Source: Halomonas sp. 1513
GTDB taxonomy: Bacteria; Pseudomonadota; Gammaproteobacteria; Pseudomonadales; Halomonadaceae
Assembly: GCA_001971685.1 (NCBI GenBank)
Contig: CP019326.1
Span: 310,001 to 374,000, forward strand
Length of the DNA: 64,000 nt
Direction: 5' to 3'
Shown here piece after piece: positions 35,255 to 44,300 of the stretch. Both the position numbers and the translations under genes were made by a program. The notes under the pieces were generated by a model, which did not search any database, was not told the DNA's origin, and worked only from the letters and a program-made list of their open reading frames with translations. Position 1 is the first letter of the stretch; each line of letters begins with the position of its first letter.

Positions 35255-35929
35255 CTACACTTCTCGCCCCACCGACGGCGCGTCCTGCCAGGATCGCAGC
35301 TCTTCCAGCTCGGGCGCGTCAGGATCGCACTCTGCCAGCAACTGCTCGAGCTTGGGATGTTTCGCGGCCTTGGCCAACCCTTCGCGCTCGAGGGAAGCAT
35401 TCAGCGTTACCCGGCTGACTCCGAAGTGCTTGGCCACCTCGGTCTTGGTGATCTCAGGGTCGGCCAGCATCGCCGCCGCCTTGCGCACGTCTGCGGCCGA
35501 CATGACCGGGCGGCGCCCCCCCTTGCGACCGCGAGCTCTGGCTGATGCCAGGCCGGCCAGGGTCCGTTCCCGGATCAGGCTGTGCTCGAACTCCGCCAGG
35601 GCGCCGAAGATGTGGAACACCAGCTTGCCGCCGGCGCTGGTGGTGTCGATCGCCTCGGTCAGGGACCGGAAGCCCACACCGCGCTCGTTGAGCTCGTGGA
35701 TCAACTCCACCAGGTCCTTGAGCGAGCGAGCCAGCCGATCGAGCTTCCACACCACCAGGGTGTCGCCGTCACGCAGGGTCCGCAGGCAGGCCTGCAGCTC
35801 GGGGCGCTCTCGCTTGGTGCCAGTGACACGCTCCTCGAAAATCTGCTCGCAGCCAGCCGCCTCGAGGGCATCACGCTGCAGCTGGGGGGTCTGGTCCTGG
35901 GTACTGACGCGGGCATAGCCGATGATCAT
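35255..35929 (-). CDS. Serine recombinase (resolvase/invertase family), copy A
   Basis: A 224-residue serine recombinase with catalytic Ser9 in MIIGYARVSTQDQ, the WKLDRLARSLKDLVELIHEL and AEFEHSLIRERTLAGLASARARGRKGGR blocks, and a C-terminal HTH (KTEVAKHFGVSRVTLNASL). A short acidic tail follows the HTH. It is nearly identical to copy B at 50816 (a handful of residue differences). It overlaps the upstream 59-residue ORF by 4 bp. The family is typical of Tn3-type transposon resolvases, but no Tn3 transposase is visible nearby. Confidence 0.9.
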   Translation of the reverse strand: MIIGYARVSTQDQTPQLQRDALEAAGCEQIFEERVTGTKRERPELQACLRTLRDGDTLVVWKLDRLARSLKDLVELIHELNERGVGFRSLTEAIDTTSAGGKLVFHIFGALAEFEHSLIRERTLAGLASARARGRKGGRRPVMSAADVRKAAAMLADPEITKTEVAKHFGVSRVTLNASLEREGLAKAAKHPKLEQLLAECDPDAPELEELRSWQDAPSVGREV

Positions 35930-36105
35930 GCGCTACCTCCCGGCGTGGTCATGTCATCCTCAAGGTCCAACACCTCCCAGTCCTCGATGCCCACCGGCTC
36001 GAACGGCTCCTGGTACCCCTGCACCGAGCCCTTCAGCCGATCGTGCGGGCTGTCGGGGATAACCCGCTCGGTACCAAGCCTCAGCTCTCCGTCTTCTCGT
36101 GTCAT
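35926..36105 (-). CDS. Small ORF paired with recombinase copy A
   Basis: A 59-residue acidic protein, MTREDGELRLGTERVIPDSP then GYQEPFEPVGIEDWEVLDLE, ending TTPGGSA. Its TGA overlaps the recombinase ATG (ATGA), so translation is coupled. The same ORF precedes copy B (51487-51666), and the conserved frame in both copies supports a real gene. Function unknown. Confidence 0.6.
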   Translation of the reverse strand: MTREDGELRLGTERVIPDSPHDRLKGSVQGYQEPFEPVGIEDWEVLDLEDDMTTPGGSA

Positions 36106-36126
36106 CGTGCCACCCCATAAGAAAGT

Positions 36127-36147
36127 AAACCCCCGTTTATTTTACAT
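36127..36147 (+). repeat. Repeat M, site 1
   Basis: AAAC-CCCC-GTTT-AT-TTTACAT. One of six copies of the same pattern in the island. Here the M' repeat follows after only 10 bp. Confidence 0.8.
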
Positions 36148-36157
36148 CATGGCCATG

Positions 36158-36188
36158 AATTATACTCGGAGCAATAATTGACCATAAT
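36158..36188 (+). repeat. Repeat M', site 1
   Basis: A 31-bp repeat ending CAATAATTGACCATAAT, shared with 37897-37927 and 52376-52406. Confidence 0.75.
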
Positions 36189-36227
36189 TTCCTCTCGTCC
36201 CCACCGAGACACCAGAGGCTGAGCCAC

Positions 36228-36454
36228 ATGCGGACCGTGCCGATCGACACCCTCGAGGAGGGTCAGATAGTGCGCCTACCGGCTGACATGGCTTGTGAAG
36301 GTGTGGAGAAGTTGGCCATTTCTCGGGAGGGAGACGTGGTCACCCTGCGTCCTGTGCGCCCTCCTGGAAGACCTACCTGGAGCTGCCGAAGGCAGAGGAT
36401 GAGTATCTTAAAGAGCGCCCCGTCGTCATAACGGTCTATGATGGGCGACATGGC
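36228..36454 (+). pseudogene. VapB-like (AbrB/MazE-type) antitoxin with frameshift
   Basis: The frame starts MRTVPIDTLEEGQIVRLPAD and runs through GVEKLAISREGDVVTLRPVR, the swapped-hairpin DNA-binding domain of VapB/MazE-like antitoxins. After RPVRP the frame is lost by one base; in the next frame it continues WKTYLELPKAEDEYLKERPV and ends in a TAG at 36452 that overlaps the exonuclease start. The unshifted reading gives a 67-residue protein with an unrelated tail, ending at 36431. Either a real inactivating deletion or a sequencing error. Confidence 0.7.
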
Positions 36455-36974
36455 TAGCTCGAACACTCCCAGTCCTATTCCGCTGATCACATTCCTCGAT
36501 ATTGAGGCATCAGGCCTTCAGCGGCCAGACAGCTACCCCATCGAGGTTGGCTGGGCTGATACGCTGGGCAACAGTGATGCTTTTCTGGTTTGCCCGATCG
36601 ATACCTGGTCTCACTGGGACGGACATGCCGCAGCCGTGCATGGCATCCCGCGTTCCCAATTGCTCGAAGAAGGCATTACTGTGGTTGATGCCGCCTGTCG
36701 GCTGAATAGCATGCTGGGCGTCGAGAAAGTATTCTGCGATGCATTGGCTTTTGACGGCTTCTGGCTCAAGCGGCTCTTCGAGGCCGCAGAAGTGGAGCCG
36801 TCGTTCCAGTTGGCTGATGTTTATCAGCTGTACGGTGAGCTAGGTGCTCAACGGGCAGAGCAGATGATAGGTGTTCTGCGGAATACACAAGCCCAGCACC
36901 GGGCACGGGAAGATGCCGAGCGGTACGCGGCGGCATATTGTGCGGTGGTCACTGGACATCAGCCGGCCATGTAA
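36438..36974 (+). CDS. DEDD-type 3'-5' exonuclease
   Basis: A 178-residue RNase T/DnaQ-fold protein with all four acidic positions visible: FLDIEASG (Exo I, residues about 19-26), a middle Asp in VFCDALAFDGFW (Exo II), and HRAREDAERYAA (Exo III, His and Asp of the DEDDh type). No polymerase or other domain. An alternative start is ATG 36450. It overlaps the repaired frame of the VapB-like antitoxin gene, so the two look like a toxin-antitoxin-style pair. Substrate unknown. Confidence 0.75.
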   Translation: MMGDMASSNTPSPIPLITFLDIEASGLQRPDSYPIEVGWADTLGNSDAFLVCPIDTWSHWDGHAAAVHGIPRSQLLEEGITVVDAACRLNSMLGVEKVFCDALAFDGFWLKRLFEAAEVEPSFQLADVYQLYGELGAQRAEQMIGVLRNTQAQHRAREDAERYAAAYCAVVTGHQPAM

Positions 36975-37000
36975 ACAAATCATCCGTTTTGGGAGGGCTA

Positions 37001-37198
37001 ATGGCGGACTGTCTGATACCGAACGACTGGCCTGAGTTGCGCTTTATCTGTTGGTCCCGTCGCTGCGATGTGCCGATTGAAGAATGGGAAGCTTGGGCTA
37101 TCTATCGGCGCAACTGGCGCTATGTGTATCAGGACCAGCTGACACTGGAAGAAACGGCTCTTATTGAACGGCTTAAGAAGAAATACGGCGACTGGTAG
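37001..37198 (+). CDS. Small hypothetical protein
   Basis: A 65-residue protein, MADCLIPNDWPELRFICWSR then EEWEAWAIYRRNWRYVY, ending KKKYGDW. It is rich in aromatic residues. GGGAGG precedes the ATG by 6 bp. It follows the exonuclease by 26 bp and ends just before repeat M site 2. Not recognised; may be part of the exonuclease cassette. Confidence 0.6.
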   Translation: MADCLIPNDWPELRFICWSRRCDVPIEEWEAWAIYRRNWRYVYQDQLTLEETALIERLKKKYGDW

Positions 37199-37207
37199 TC
37201 GCTCACA

Positions 37208-37228
37208 AAACCCTCGTTTACTTTACAT
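37208..37228 (+). repeat. Repeat M, site 2
   Basis: AAAC-CCTC-GTTT-AC-TTTACAT, followed by the same bases as site 6 (CATGGCGTCACAATAGT). Confidence 0.85.
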
Positions 37229-37356
37229 CATGGCGTCACAATAGTAACCGCGGCAAGGTTGGGTATGGGCTGCCGGTCGTACCGATACTCTGTGCTGTTA
37301 TCTGCGGTCACTGAAAGCCGGCTGGTAGGGATGAAAACAATGGATGTGGGAGCAGA

Positions 37357-37770
37357 GTGATAGCTATGACGAACAAAAACAAGGCTACCACGGGGCTACA
37401 GGTGGCCGTGACGATCCTGGAGAAGTGGGGTGCCACCGTTGAGCAGGGTACAGCCATCCTGCACGTCTCTCCCGACACTTAGGCTTATGCTAAGCAACGA
37501 GATCCCGAATGGCAGATCAGTCTCGATGACGATCAGCTTGGACGCATCAGCTACGTGCTGAACATACATGCGGCGCTAAGAATACTCTTTGAAAACTCCG
37601 ATAACCTGTATGGCTTCATGGGTATGACCAATTACAACGAAGGCTTCAATGGCCGGTCACCGCTAGAAGTCATCGCCTGCGGCAGCATTGGCACACTGCG
37701 CGCGACGTGGCTGCGCGTGAATATGGAGCGCCCTGTGATCGTGGGTGATGAAGGCAGGTTCAATCTTTGA
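37357..37770 (+). pseudogene. DUF2384-type antitoxin, disrupted by an in-frame stop
   Basis: Near-identical to the intact 137-residue gene at 51837-52250, but the Tyr codon TAC in SPDTYAYAK has become TAG at 37480-37482. The rest of the frame, from SYVLNIHAALRILFENSDNL to the end, is intact and could be restarted at an internal ATG. Flanked by repeat M site 2 and repeat M' site 2. Confidence 0.85.
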
Positions 37771-37896
37771 CTGCCCTCGCAATACTGGTGAGCTGACGAC
37801 AGATCGGGCCAGGTGACGCTGACAGAGCCTCGCAGCGGCAACCTGCTAGCGCCCCCTTGATACCGCAGATCAATCGCTAATTGCTTGAATTTATGG

Positions 37897-37927
37897 GATT
37901 ATAGCTGGAACAATAATTCACCATAAT
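37897..37927 (+). repeat. Repeat M', site 2
   Basis: 31-bp repeat ending CAATAATTCACCATAAT, 668 bp after repeat M site 2. Confidence 0.8.
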
Positions 37928-37930
37928 GGA

Positions 37931-38122
37931 TCAAGTGGAGATTTCATGCTCAAGCCTGCCTATCAGGTCCAACACCAGCTTAGGGTCTGCCTGCATGTCA
38001 TCGATGGGTCGCTTCCCCCCAAGCCCTCTTGTTTCTTTGTGTAACCTGCGATCCGCCACTGTTCGATCACCCTCGAGCAAGTCGATAGCCCCCGCCAGAC
38101 TGCAATTGCGATATCTCCTCCT
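37931..38122 (-). pseudogene. DUF2384 antitoxin C-terminal remnant
   Basis: The minus-strand frame reads AIDLLEGDRTVADRRLHKET, RGLGGKRPIDDMQ and LIGRLEHEIST before the stop at 37931. That is the end of a second kind of DUF2384/ParS-type antitoxin, with its typical LGGKRPID core. No proper start or N-terminal domain is in frame (a TGA lies just upstream). The same remnant, shorter, is at 52410-52530. Confidence 0.65.
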
Positions 38123-38257
38123 GGTTCGTCAGTACTCAGCATCGCCCAATCCTCCTCTTGCGCAGTTGGCTCCGGTGGAGCCTCGTGCTTGATGACGCTC
38201 CCTTGTAGCCGTTAATGCGGCGTAACGCGTCGAGTCGTCATTGCAACCTCCTGCGAA

Positions 38258-38278
38258 AAACGTTGGTTTTCTTTACAT
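38258..38278 (+). repeat. Repeat M, site 3
   Basis: AAAC-GTTG-GTTT-TC-TTTACAT, 98 bp before the 298-residue gene. Confidence 0.8.
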
Positions 38279-38375
38279 GGTGATCCAAGCAGTAGTCTCT
38301 GCCAAGGATTGTCCCCTCCCACACAGACCCACAGTGGTAGCATGTCAGCAACGTGAACATGCAGGGAGCTAGAAG

Positions 38376-39272
38376 ATGAACGCCAACGACGAGGAGCTGC
38401 GCCGACTGGAAGCATTGGTATCTCAGTACGACGAACACCAAGCACTACGCGGCGAGCTAGTCTTCGGTGCCATCAATGACGATGGACGCCTCGATGTCGC
38501 CACGCCGTTCTTCGAAGACGCGGACTATGAAGCGCTCAAGGCTAGCGGCCTGCGTGACGCGCTGATCGGCCTGTTGGATGACATGATGGTTGAGCGCTCG
38601 GCCCACGGCGCCGAGCAGGCCCATGACGGCATCCTGCGTATGGGGAGCGGTAAGGTAGTGCTGGAGTGGCTGCCTGAAGGCGCTTCTCGCGATGCGGCCG
38701 ATGCGCGCCGGGATGACTGGGACCTGATCCCATGGCTGATCGAGCGGTTGGGCCTTGTGCAGTACGAGGCTATCAAGCGGAAGAAGGCCCAAGCCGCTGA
38801 GAAGCACGAAGGTGATACGTCGCAATGGAAGCGCGAGATTTGGCTGAGCCCCGACAAGAACAGGGCCATCAAGACGGCTCTGGCTGAAGAAGGTCAGCGC
38901 CTTGGGTTTCAGGTGCTACCGGCTGGTAGCCGAGGAGAATGGCTCTACGACCTGGTGTGGCGTCGCCTGGATGCCAACCGAAACCTTGTCGGAATGCCGT
39001 TGGCGGTAGAGATCGAGATGTCCGACAACCGTCTCTGGGGCATCCGCTACGACTTCAACAAGCTCCTCCAGGCTCAGGCTGACCACAAGCTGATGGTATT
39101 CCAGGTACAGACCCAGGAAGAGGTCGAGACTGTCTTCGAGCGTCTGAAAGAGTCCATTTATGTATACCCGCATGGGTCGCCTTGCCGATACCTCCTATGC
39201 GGATGGAGCACACAGCAGAATGCCTTCCACTTTGAGGAGCGCAGTGTTCAGTTAACACCAGCACAAAATTAA
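38376..39272 (+). CDS. Hypothetical protein with a possible PD-(D/E)xK-like C-terminal domain
   Basis: A 298-residue protein starting MNANDEELRRLEALVSQYDE, with AGGGAG about 10 bp before the ATG. The N-terminal ~130 residues are helical and acidic. The C-terminal part contains GEWLYDLVWRRLD, then PLAVEIEMSDNRLW and KLMVFQVQT, an alternation of acidic strand motifs that resembles restriction-endonuclease-like folds in which EVE/EIE replaces ExK. No family is recognised with certainty. It ends exactly at repeat M site 4 and begins after site 3, so it occupies one M-to-M interval. Defence cargo is plausible but unproven. Confidence 0.6.
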   Translation: MNANDEELRRLEALVSQYDEHQALRGELVFGAINDDGRLDVATPFFEDADYEALKASGLRDALIGLLDDMMVERSAHGAEQAHDGILRMGSGKVVLEWLPEGASRDAADARRDDWDLIPWLIERLGLVQYEAIKRKKAQAAEKHEGDTSQWKREIWLSPDKNRAIKTALAEEGQRLGFQVLPAGSRGEWLYDLVWRRLDANRNLVGMPLAVEIEMSDNRLWGIRYDFNKLLQAQADHKLMVFQVQTQEEVETVFERLKESIYVYPHGSPCRYLLCGWSTQQNAFHFEERSVQLTPAQN

Positions 39273-39291
39273 ACGCACGTTTTCTTTACAT
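39271..39291 (+). repeat. Repeat M, site 4
   Basis: AAAC-GCAC-GTTT-TC-TTTACAT, overlapping the last base pairs of the preceding stop codon. Confidence 0.8.
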
Positions 39292-39359
39292 AGAAATATT
39301 TACTGAATATCTTGACATTAAATCGCCCCTCATGGGTCTCCTGGAGGGGCGGTCAGCAT

Positions 39360-39380
39360 GCGTAAAGAAAACGACCCTTT
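39360..39380 (-). repeat. Repeat M, site 5 (inverted variant)
   Basis: On the minus strand AAAG-GGTC-GTTT-TC-TTTACGC; three bases differ from the pattern. It faces site 4 across 68 bp. Confidence 0.6.
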
Positions 39381-39539
39381 TATTATGGCAGCTAACGGCC
39401 AGAAGAAGACCTTAAGAATAAACTGATATATCTAATTGAACACAGCGACCTGCGGGCCTGTTTTCACAGGTCCTATGGAATGATGGGTTATAGCCTTAAT
39501 GAGATCATTACCCTTAACTAGCCATACGATATGGGTGTA

Positions 39540-39945
39540 CGGTGGCCACTCACTACTCTCTTCTTGGGAGAGCAGGAGCTGGACGCGTTGGAGCAGGCTC
39601 TATGGACGACAGGCACAGACAAGAGCTGATTCATTACAGCGATAGAGGTAGTTAATGCCAGTCGATCACCTTCATCGAGCTCTTGTCAGATGAGGACATC
39701 AAAGCCTAGGCTGGGTGAGTGACGAGTCTTACGACAACGCCTTGGACGCAACGATCATCAGCCTATCAAAGGACTAAGTTATCCATCATTTCAGGTCATG
39801 ACAAGGATCGGACGCAGTTGAATATGCCACCTTAGAATGGGTTGACTGGTTCAATAAACGTAATCTTATGGAACCGATTGAAAACATTCCCCCATCTGGG
39901 CGAGACATGACGAAAGAAATGGCGTACAATCAACAACAGTAGAAG
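39540..39945 (+). pseudogene. IS3 family transposase OrfB, 3' remnant
   Basis: Pieces in broken frames: LDALEQALWTTGT (39573-39612), then DESYDNALDATIISLSKD and EYATLEWVDWFNKRNLMEPI with ENIPPSG, the C-terminal end of IS3-group OrfB (family form SYDNALAETINGLYK, ATLEWVDWFNNRRLLEPIG). Stops at several positions. It separates the M-site array from the large STAND-like gene. Confidence 0.75.
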
Positions 39946-40020
39946 TCCGGAGGGGGTGCTTGACTCATAAAATGGTATCCGGAATATCTTGAGCGGTTCA
40001 ACACACCATATTTTTCGCCT

Positions 40021-43000
40021 ATGATCTCGACTTTTTACCTTCCGCGCAGACTCTCGAGTAATGACAATACATACACTGAAGCAGAGCTGCTAGCCGCTTC
40101 GGATTATGTTGTTGTCCTGGCCGAACCTGGTGGCGGGAAAACTGAACTCATGGGGAGCCTTGCTCAAAAGTTGGGTACAACAGCCGTTACAGCGAGCAAA
40201 TTCGGATATGTGGGAGCAAATGCTGAAAATAGTCCTCTAGTGATTGACGCGTTCGATGAGTTAGCAAAAGTTGACGCCTCCGGAATTTATAAACTTCTGG
40301 GCCAAGCTAAAGTGGCCAACCCAACCCACGTCTACTTGTCGAGCCGGTCCAGTGAGTGGGATAGCGCTGCTACAAACGCATTCAACGACTTTCTCGGACG
40401 TGCACCTCTGGTGGTTAGACTATGCGAGTTTGATAAGGCAGAACAGCGGGCCATCTTTGATCATCATGTGCAAGGAGAGGACTTCGCAGCGTTCCAGGCC
40501 GAAGTCGCGCGATTTGATTTAGAAAGGCTTCTCCCAAACCCTCAGTTTCTGAAACTTTTCACTGATGCTTATATCGAGAGCGAAAGACGCTTCAAAGACA
40601 AACATTCAATTTTCACACAAGCGGTCGAGCGTCTGGCGAAAGAGACAAATCCCAAATTAGCTAAAAGCAATCCGACACTTTCGACCACTCAAAAAGTTGA
40701 CCTATCGTCCGAAGTTTTCGCCAAGCTCTTATTGTCGGGTGCTGAAGGCGTCGGCGTGAGCGAAGCCTCTGAAGACCGGATGTATCCTTTGCTGGCATCG
40801 CTGTTTAGTGGCGGCACAGCGGTTGATGGTATCCTAGCAACTCGACTTTTCAAACCCGGTGATAGTGCGGACCAACATCGCCCGGTTCACAAGATCGTCG
40901 CCGAATACTGCGCAGCGGGCTATCTCACAAAGCGAATAGCTGACCCAGCGGACCCTCTGACGCTACCCAAGTGTCTATCTGTCATCGCCCCGAACTCGAC
41001 AGTGCGAGATGAACTCCGGGGGCTGCTTGGTTGGATGGCATCTCTAGGCAACAAGCCTATCGAGAAAGCCGCAATCGAACTGGACCCTTACGCAGTGCTT
41101 GCGAACGGCGACCCTTCCCAGCTTGAACATTCCTCAAAGCGCCTGCTTGTAAACCGTCTGAAGGAAATTGAGGATAAAGACCCCTACTTCCGAAGGGGGG
41201 ATTTCTGGCGTAGATTCAGTGTTGCAGGCTTCTTCACTCAAGACGTCGTGGATGAGATCAAACCTCTCCTCGCAAACGCCAATGATGGACACTTACGGGA
41301 TTTGATCCTAGAACTCTTGGCAGGGTCGCCAGCAATCGAGCAGTTGAGAGATGAGTTGCGCCAACTGACTTTGAATCCGGACGAAAGCGAGAGTACTCGC
41401 TTGTTAGCGTATAGGTGTCTGCTCGATATAGCGGGCCATGACCATCACGGGGACTTAAAAGTTCTGATCTCTGAGGCCAGCCATACTTCGCTCAAGGTTG
41501 CTGCCGATGCCATCGAAGCGCTAGGCCCAGAAACATTTGAGCGGGCATATCTTGCAGACTTTTTCCAGGTCTGTTCAAACCTCTATCCCGGCCACGAGGA
41601 ACGCCGTGAGCATATAATAGGTGCGCGTTACTTTGTGAAGCTTTTCATCGCCGGTCTAGACTTGGCGACTATCGAGTGGCTCTTAGATGAACTGACCAAA
41701 GATCTAGCCTGCAGATGCGGCAAGAGGCCTTACGAGTGTGATTGCCGAAACGGTATCAGCAAGATCGTCGGGGCAATGCTGGATCGGTACTTCGAATTGG
41801 CAACTCCTCCCTTTAATCCACAATTCGTTTGGCAATGGGTCCGAAACCTAAACTTCCATGAGCGCAATAACGCAGACCAAAGCAAGGCGGTCCAAGTTCT
41901 TCAAGAAGACGACGACCTGCGCCAAGGAATTATCGCTCATGTATTCGGGAAGCTGACTGACCGTAACAAGATTTTTGAGACTAAGATAAAAAATTTCGAC
42001 TGGCACTCTCATTCCGGCCTTTCTTTTCAGACTGATGACTACAAATTCATAGTCGACCTTGCGTTCGAGACTGACAATCCGAACTTATGGGCGAGTTTTA
42101 TAGCTACTCATAAGCTTCATCGAAACAAGGAAAAACTCGGCCCTGACAGTTTGCGGCGGCATATGCGTGTGCAAGCATCCGAGAAACCGTCATTCATGCG
42201 AGAGTGGGTAAAGTCCAACAGGGCTGCAGCACAATTCGGGCGAGAAAACCGAATGTCGCGTTTAAGACATACCCGCAGGATGAATCGCCGCCGCAGGCAA
42301 CAAGAAGAAATCCACGCAACAAACATCAAGTATGTCCAAGAAAACCGGGGCCTTGTCGAAGGGGGACGCCATTGGAAATGCTTAGTTCGCTTCGCAGAAT
42401 TAGTGCTCAATAATCCAGACAATATCGAGCGCGAGTTTGGTGATATCAACCTTGTTCGAAATGCCCTCAGAAACTGTCTGGACTTCATTGATGAATACGT
42501 CCCCGATCTAAAGCGGCTTGCTGAACTCCAGTGTGCATCACAGGGTCTACACTCCGAAACGATCCTTTATGCAGCTTGCTTAGTTATCATGAGTATCAAA
42601 GGAAACCTAGAAGGCGTTGACCTCCGCCTTCTCAGAGCACTGCGAACCAACATCCACATGGGATACAGTGCAGTTTCCGCAGAAGCTCGTGATGCATTGA
42701 AGGCCGAAGTCGACCGTCTTATTTTTCCCGATATCGCGAGTGCAGAGAATTTTCTCCGGCAATACGTTGAGCCACAACTGGCACAGTCGGGCTGTATTTA
42801 TCCTGAGGTTTGGTTACTGCGCGGCGAAGAGGTCTTCAGCGCTTCGCGCGCCGTGCTATCGATTGAATGGCTTAGGAGTTTTCGTGGGTTGGCTCTTGGG
42901 CCACTAGATACGCTTTTCGAGATTGCTGCTCAGTATGGTAATCGTGATGACTTGAAAGGAATAATCGCGGAGTATTGCGAAGAGTTCATGTCCGACTGGC

Positions 43001-44046
43001 CCAACCCTACTGACAGCGAAGACATCGAACAAAAGCGCGCATTCTGGTTCGTACGCGCGTGGTACTTTCTGGACGACGCACCTGAAACATACTGGCACTG
43101 GCTCAAAACCGATAAAGACACAGTGCTTCTACTTCACGAGCGGTCTGGGCGGATGAACCTTAGCGATCACCCCTATTGGCCCAAGCTCACATCAAGAGAG
43201 GTAGAAGCAATTTTGGACGCCTTTTTCGACAAATGGCCGAAGGTGGACTTGCCGAGCCACTGGGGGACGGAAAGCCCAAGGGAAGAGAATGCATACCGCT
43301 TCTTGACCGAAGTAATTTGGTTAATCAACTCAGATGATCCTGATGTTGCGGTTCCTGTCCTCGACCGGCTTCTTGCTAATCCGCGTTTCTCAGACCTTCA
43401 CACGGACTTGAAGAGCATACATGCTAGTCAAGTTAGGAATAAAGCACTGAGGAATTTCGAGCCGCCGACGCCTCAGGAAATCGTAAACCGGCTTGACCGC
43501 GATGCAGTGGTCACTGTGGAAGGTCTGCGTCAACTCGTGATCCAAGAGCTTCAAGACTTTCAGAAAGCCATAGATGGTGGAGAGTTCAACTCCGCAGATA
43601 GCTTTTATGAGAAAGGGGAACGGCTAGGTGAAGTACGGTCTACTGAGATTATTGCTGAGCGCCTCAATCTGAGGCTTGAGCCCCAAGGCATCTCAGTGAC
43701 GCCGGAACATCAGCTAAAGAGCGCAAAGCGGAGTGACTTCACGGCGACCAAGATGATTGGCGGCAAAAGGCGACTGCTTGTTATAGAAGTCAAAGGGCAG
43801 TGGCATGACGATCTATACACAGCCGCTTCCGCTCAGCTGCATGAACGCTACTCCATCCACCCAGACGCCGAGCAACAAGGCATTTTCCTCGCAATCTGGT
43901 TTGGCAGAGATGAAAAAGTTACGGGGCGTAAAAAACACGGTATCGGAAGCGCTCAGGAACTAAAAAGCAACATCGAAAAAAAGTTACCGCCAGAACTCAC
44001 AGGGCTAATAGATGTGTTCGTTCTGGATGTGTCCAAGCCCCAATAG
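40021..44046 (+). CDS. Large STAND-like NTPase with C-terminal nuclease-like domain
   Basis: A 1341-residue protein. N-terminal NTPase: Walker A EPGGGKTE (residues 35-42), Walker B LVIDAFDE (73-80), then a sensor-like VYLSSRSSEW (104-113). A long helical-repeat middle (about 350-1200) includes a cysteine group CRCGKRPYECDC near 560 that may bind zinc, and a basic stretch of Arg/Asn repeats near 755. The C-terminus has RSDFTA, then LLVIEVKGQWHDDLY and GIFLAIWFG, a PD-(D/E)xK-type arrangement (D...ExK). NTPase plus repeats plus nuclease suggests an antiphage sensor-effector. The frame is open ~19 codons upstream of the ATG with no good ribosome site, so the start is uncertain. AT-richer than the chromosome. 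Confidence 0.75.
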   Translation: MISTFYLPRRLSSNDNTYTEAELLAASDYVVVLAEPGGGKTELMGSLAQKLGTTAVTASKFGYVGANAENSPLVIDAFDELAKVDASGIYKLLGQAKVANPTHVYLSSRSSEWDSAATNAFNDFLGRAPLVVRLCEFDKAEQRAIFDHHVQGEDFAAFQAEVARFDLERLLPNPQFLKLFTDAYIESERRFKDKHSIFTQAVERLAKETNPKLAKSNPTLSTTQKVDLSSEVFAKLLLSGAEGVGVSEASEDRMYPLLASLFSGGTAVDGILATRLFKPGDSADQHRPVHKIVAEYCAAGYLTKRIADPADPLTLPKCLSVIAPNSTVRDELRGLLGWMASLGNKPIEKAAIELDPYAVLANGDPSQLEHSSKRLLVNRLKEIEDKDPYFRRGDFWRRFSVAGFFTQDVVDEIKPLLANANDGHLRDLILELLAGSPAIEQLRDELRQLTLNPDESESTRLLAYRCLLDIAGHDHHGDLKVLISEASHTSLKVAADAIEALGPETFERAYLADFFQVCSNLYPGHEERREHIIGARYFVKLFIAGLDLATIEWLLDELTKDLACRCGKRPYECDCRNGISKIVGAMLDRYFELATPPFNPQFVWQWVRNLNFHERNNADQSKAVQVLQEDDDLRQGIIAHVFGKLTDRNKIFETKIKNFDWHSHSGLSFQTDDYKFIVDLAFETDNPNLWASFIATHKLHRNKEKLGPDSLRRHMRVQASEKPSFMREWVKSNRAAAQFGRENRMSRLRHTRRMNRRRRQQEEIHATNIKYVQENRGLVEGGRHWKCLVRFAELVLNNPDNIEREFGDINLVRNALRNCLDFIDEYVPDLKRLAELQCASQGLHSETILYAACLVIMSIKGNLEGVDLRLLRALRTNIHMGYSAVSAEARDALKAEVDRLIFPDIASAENFLRQYVEPQLAQSGCIYPEVWLLRGEEVFSASRAVLSIEWLRSFRGLALGPLDTLFEIAAQYGNRDDLKGIIAEYCEEFMSDWPNPTDSEDIEQKRAFWFVRAWYFLDDAPETYWHWLKTDKDTVLLLHERSGRMNLSDHPYWPKLTSREVEAILDAFFDKWPKVDLPSHWGTESPREENAYRFLTEVIWLINSDDPDVAVPVLDRLLANPRFSDLHTDLKSIHASQVRNKALRNFEPPTPQEIVNRLDRDAVVTVEGLRQLVIQELQDFQKAIDGGEFNSADSFYEKGERLGEVRSTEIIAERLNLRLEPQGISVTPEHQLKSAKRSDFTATKMIGGKRRLLVIEVKGQWHDDLYTAASAQLHERYSIHPDAEQQGIFLAIWFGRDEKVTGRKKHGIGSAQELKSNIEKKLPPELTGLIDVFVLDVSKPQ

Positions 44047-44300
44047 AACGCTTTATCTCGAGTGGTATAGCTACCCAGCGAGCCTCTTCGCCCACGCTGC
44101 TTGGATCACAGACAACTGTTTGCCACGGAGCTGGGCTTGAGCGATGGAGATTGCCCGCTCTATAGCCCGCCTGTCCGACTCCCGGCTCTGAATAGAGCGT
44201 GGACAACCTCTTTAGCACCCACACCAGAAATGCCTGTGCAAAACGAGCGGCGACACAATAGTAGGAACAAAAAGTCGAGCCAGATGTTTGCGCAGGGTCC
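44047..44300. other. Gene-free stretch after the STAND-like gene
   Basis: No supportable coding frame. Short frames exist on both strands without ribosome sites or family resemblance. Moderately GC-rich, probably decayed sequence. Confidence 0.4.

Noticed and set aside
37926..38192. An 88-codon plus-strand frame rich in Ser, Pro and Arg
   Set aside because: The opposite strand carries a recognisable DUF2384 antitoxin remnant, so this is a shadow.
36127..39380. Repeat M array as a CRISPR array or integron attC array
   Set aside because: Spacing of about 1 kb with genes between excludes CRISPR; the attC core (GTTRRRY with paired L and R boxes) was not recognised.
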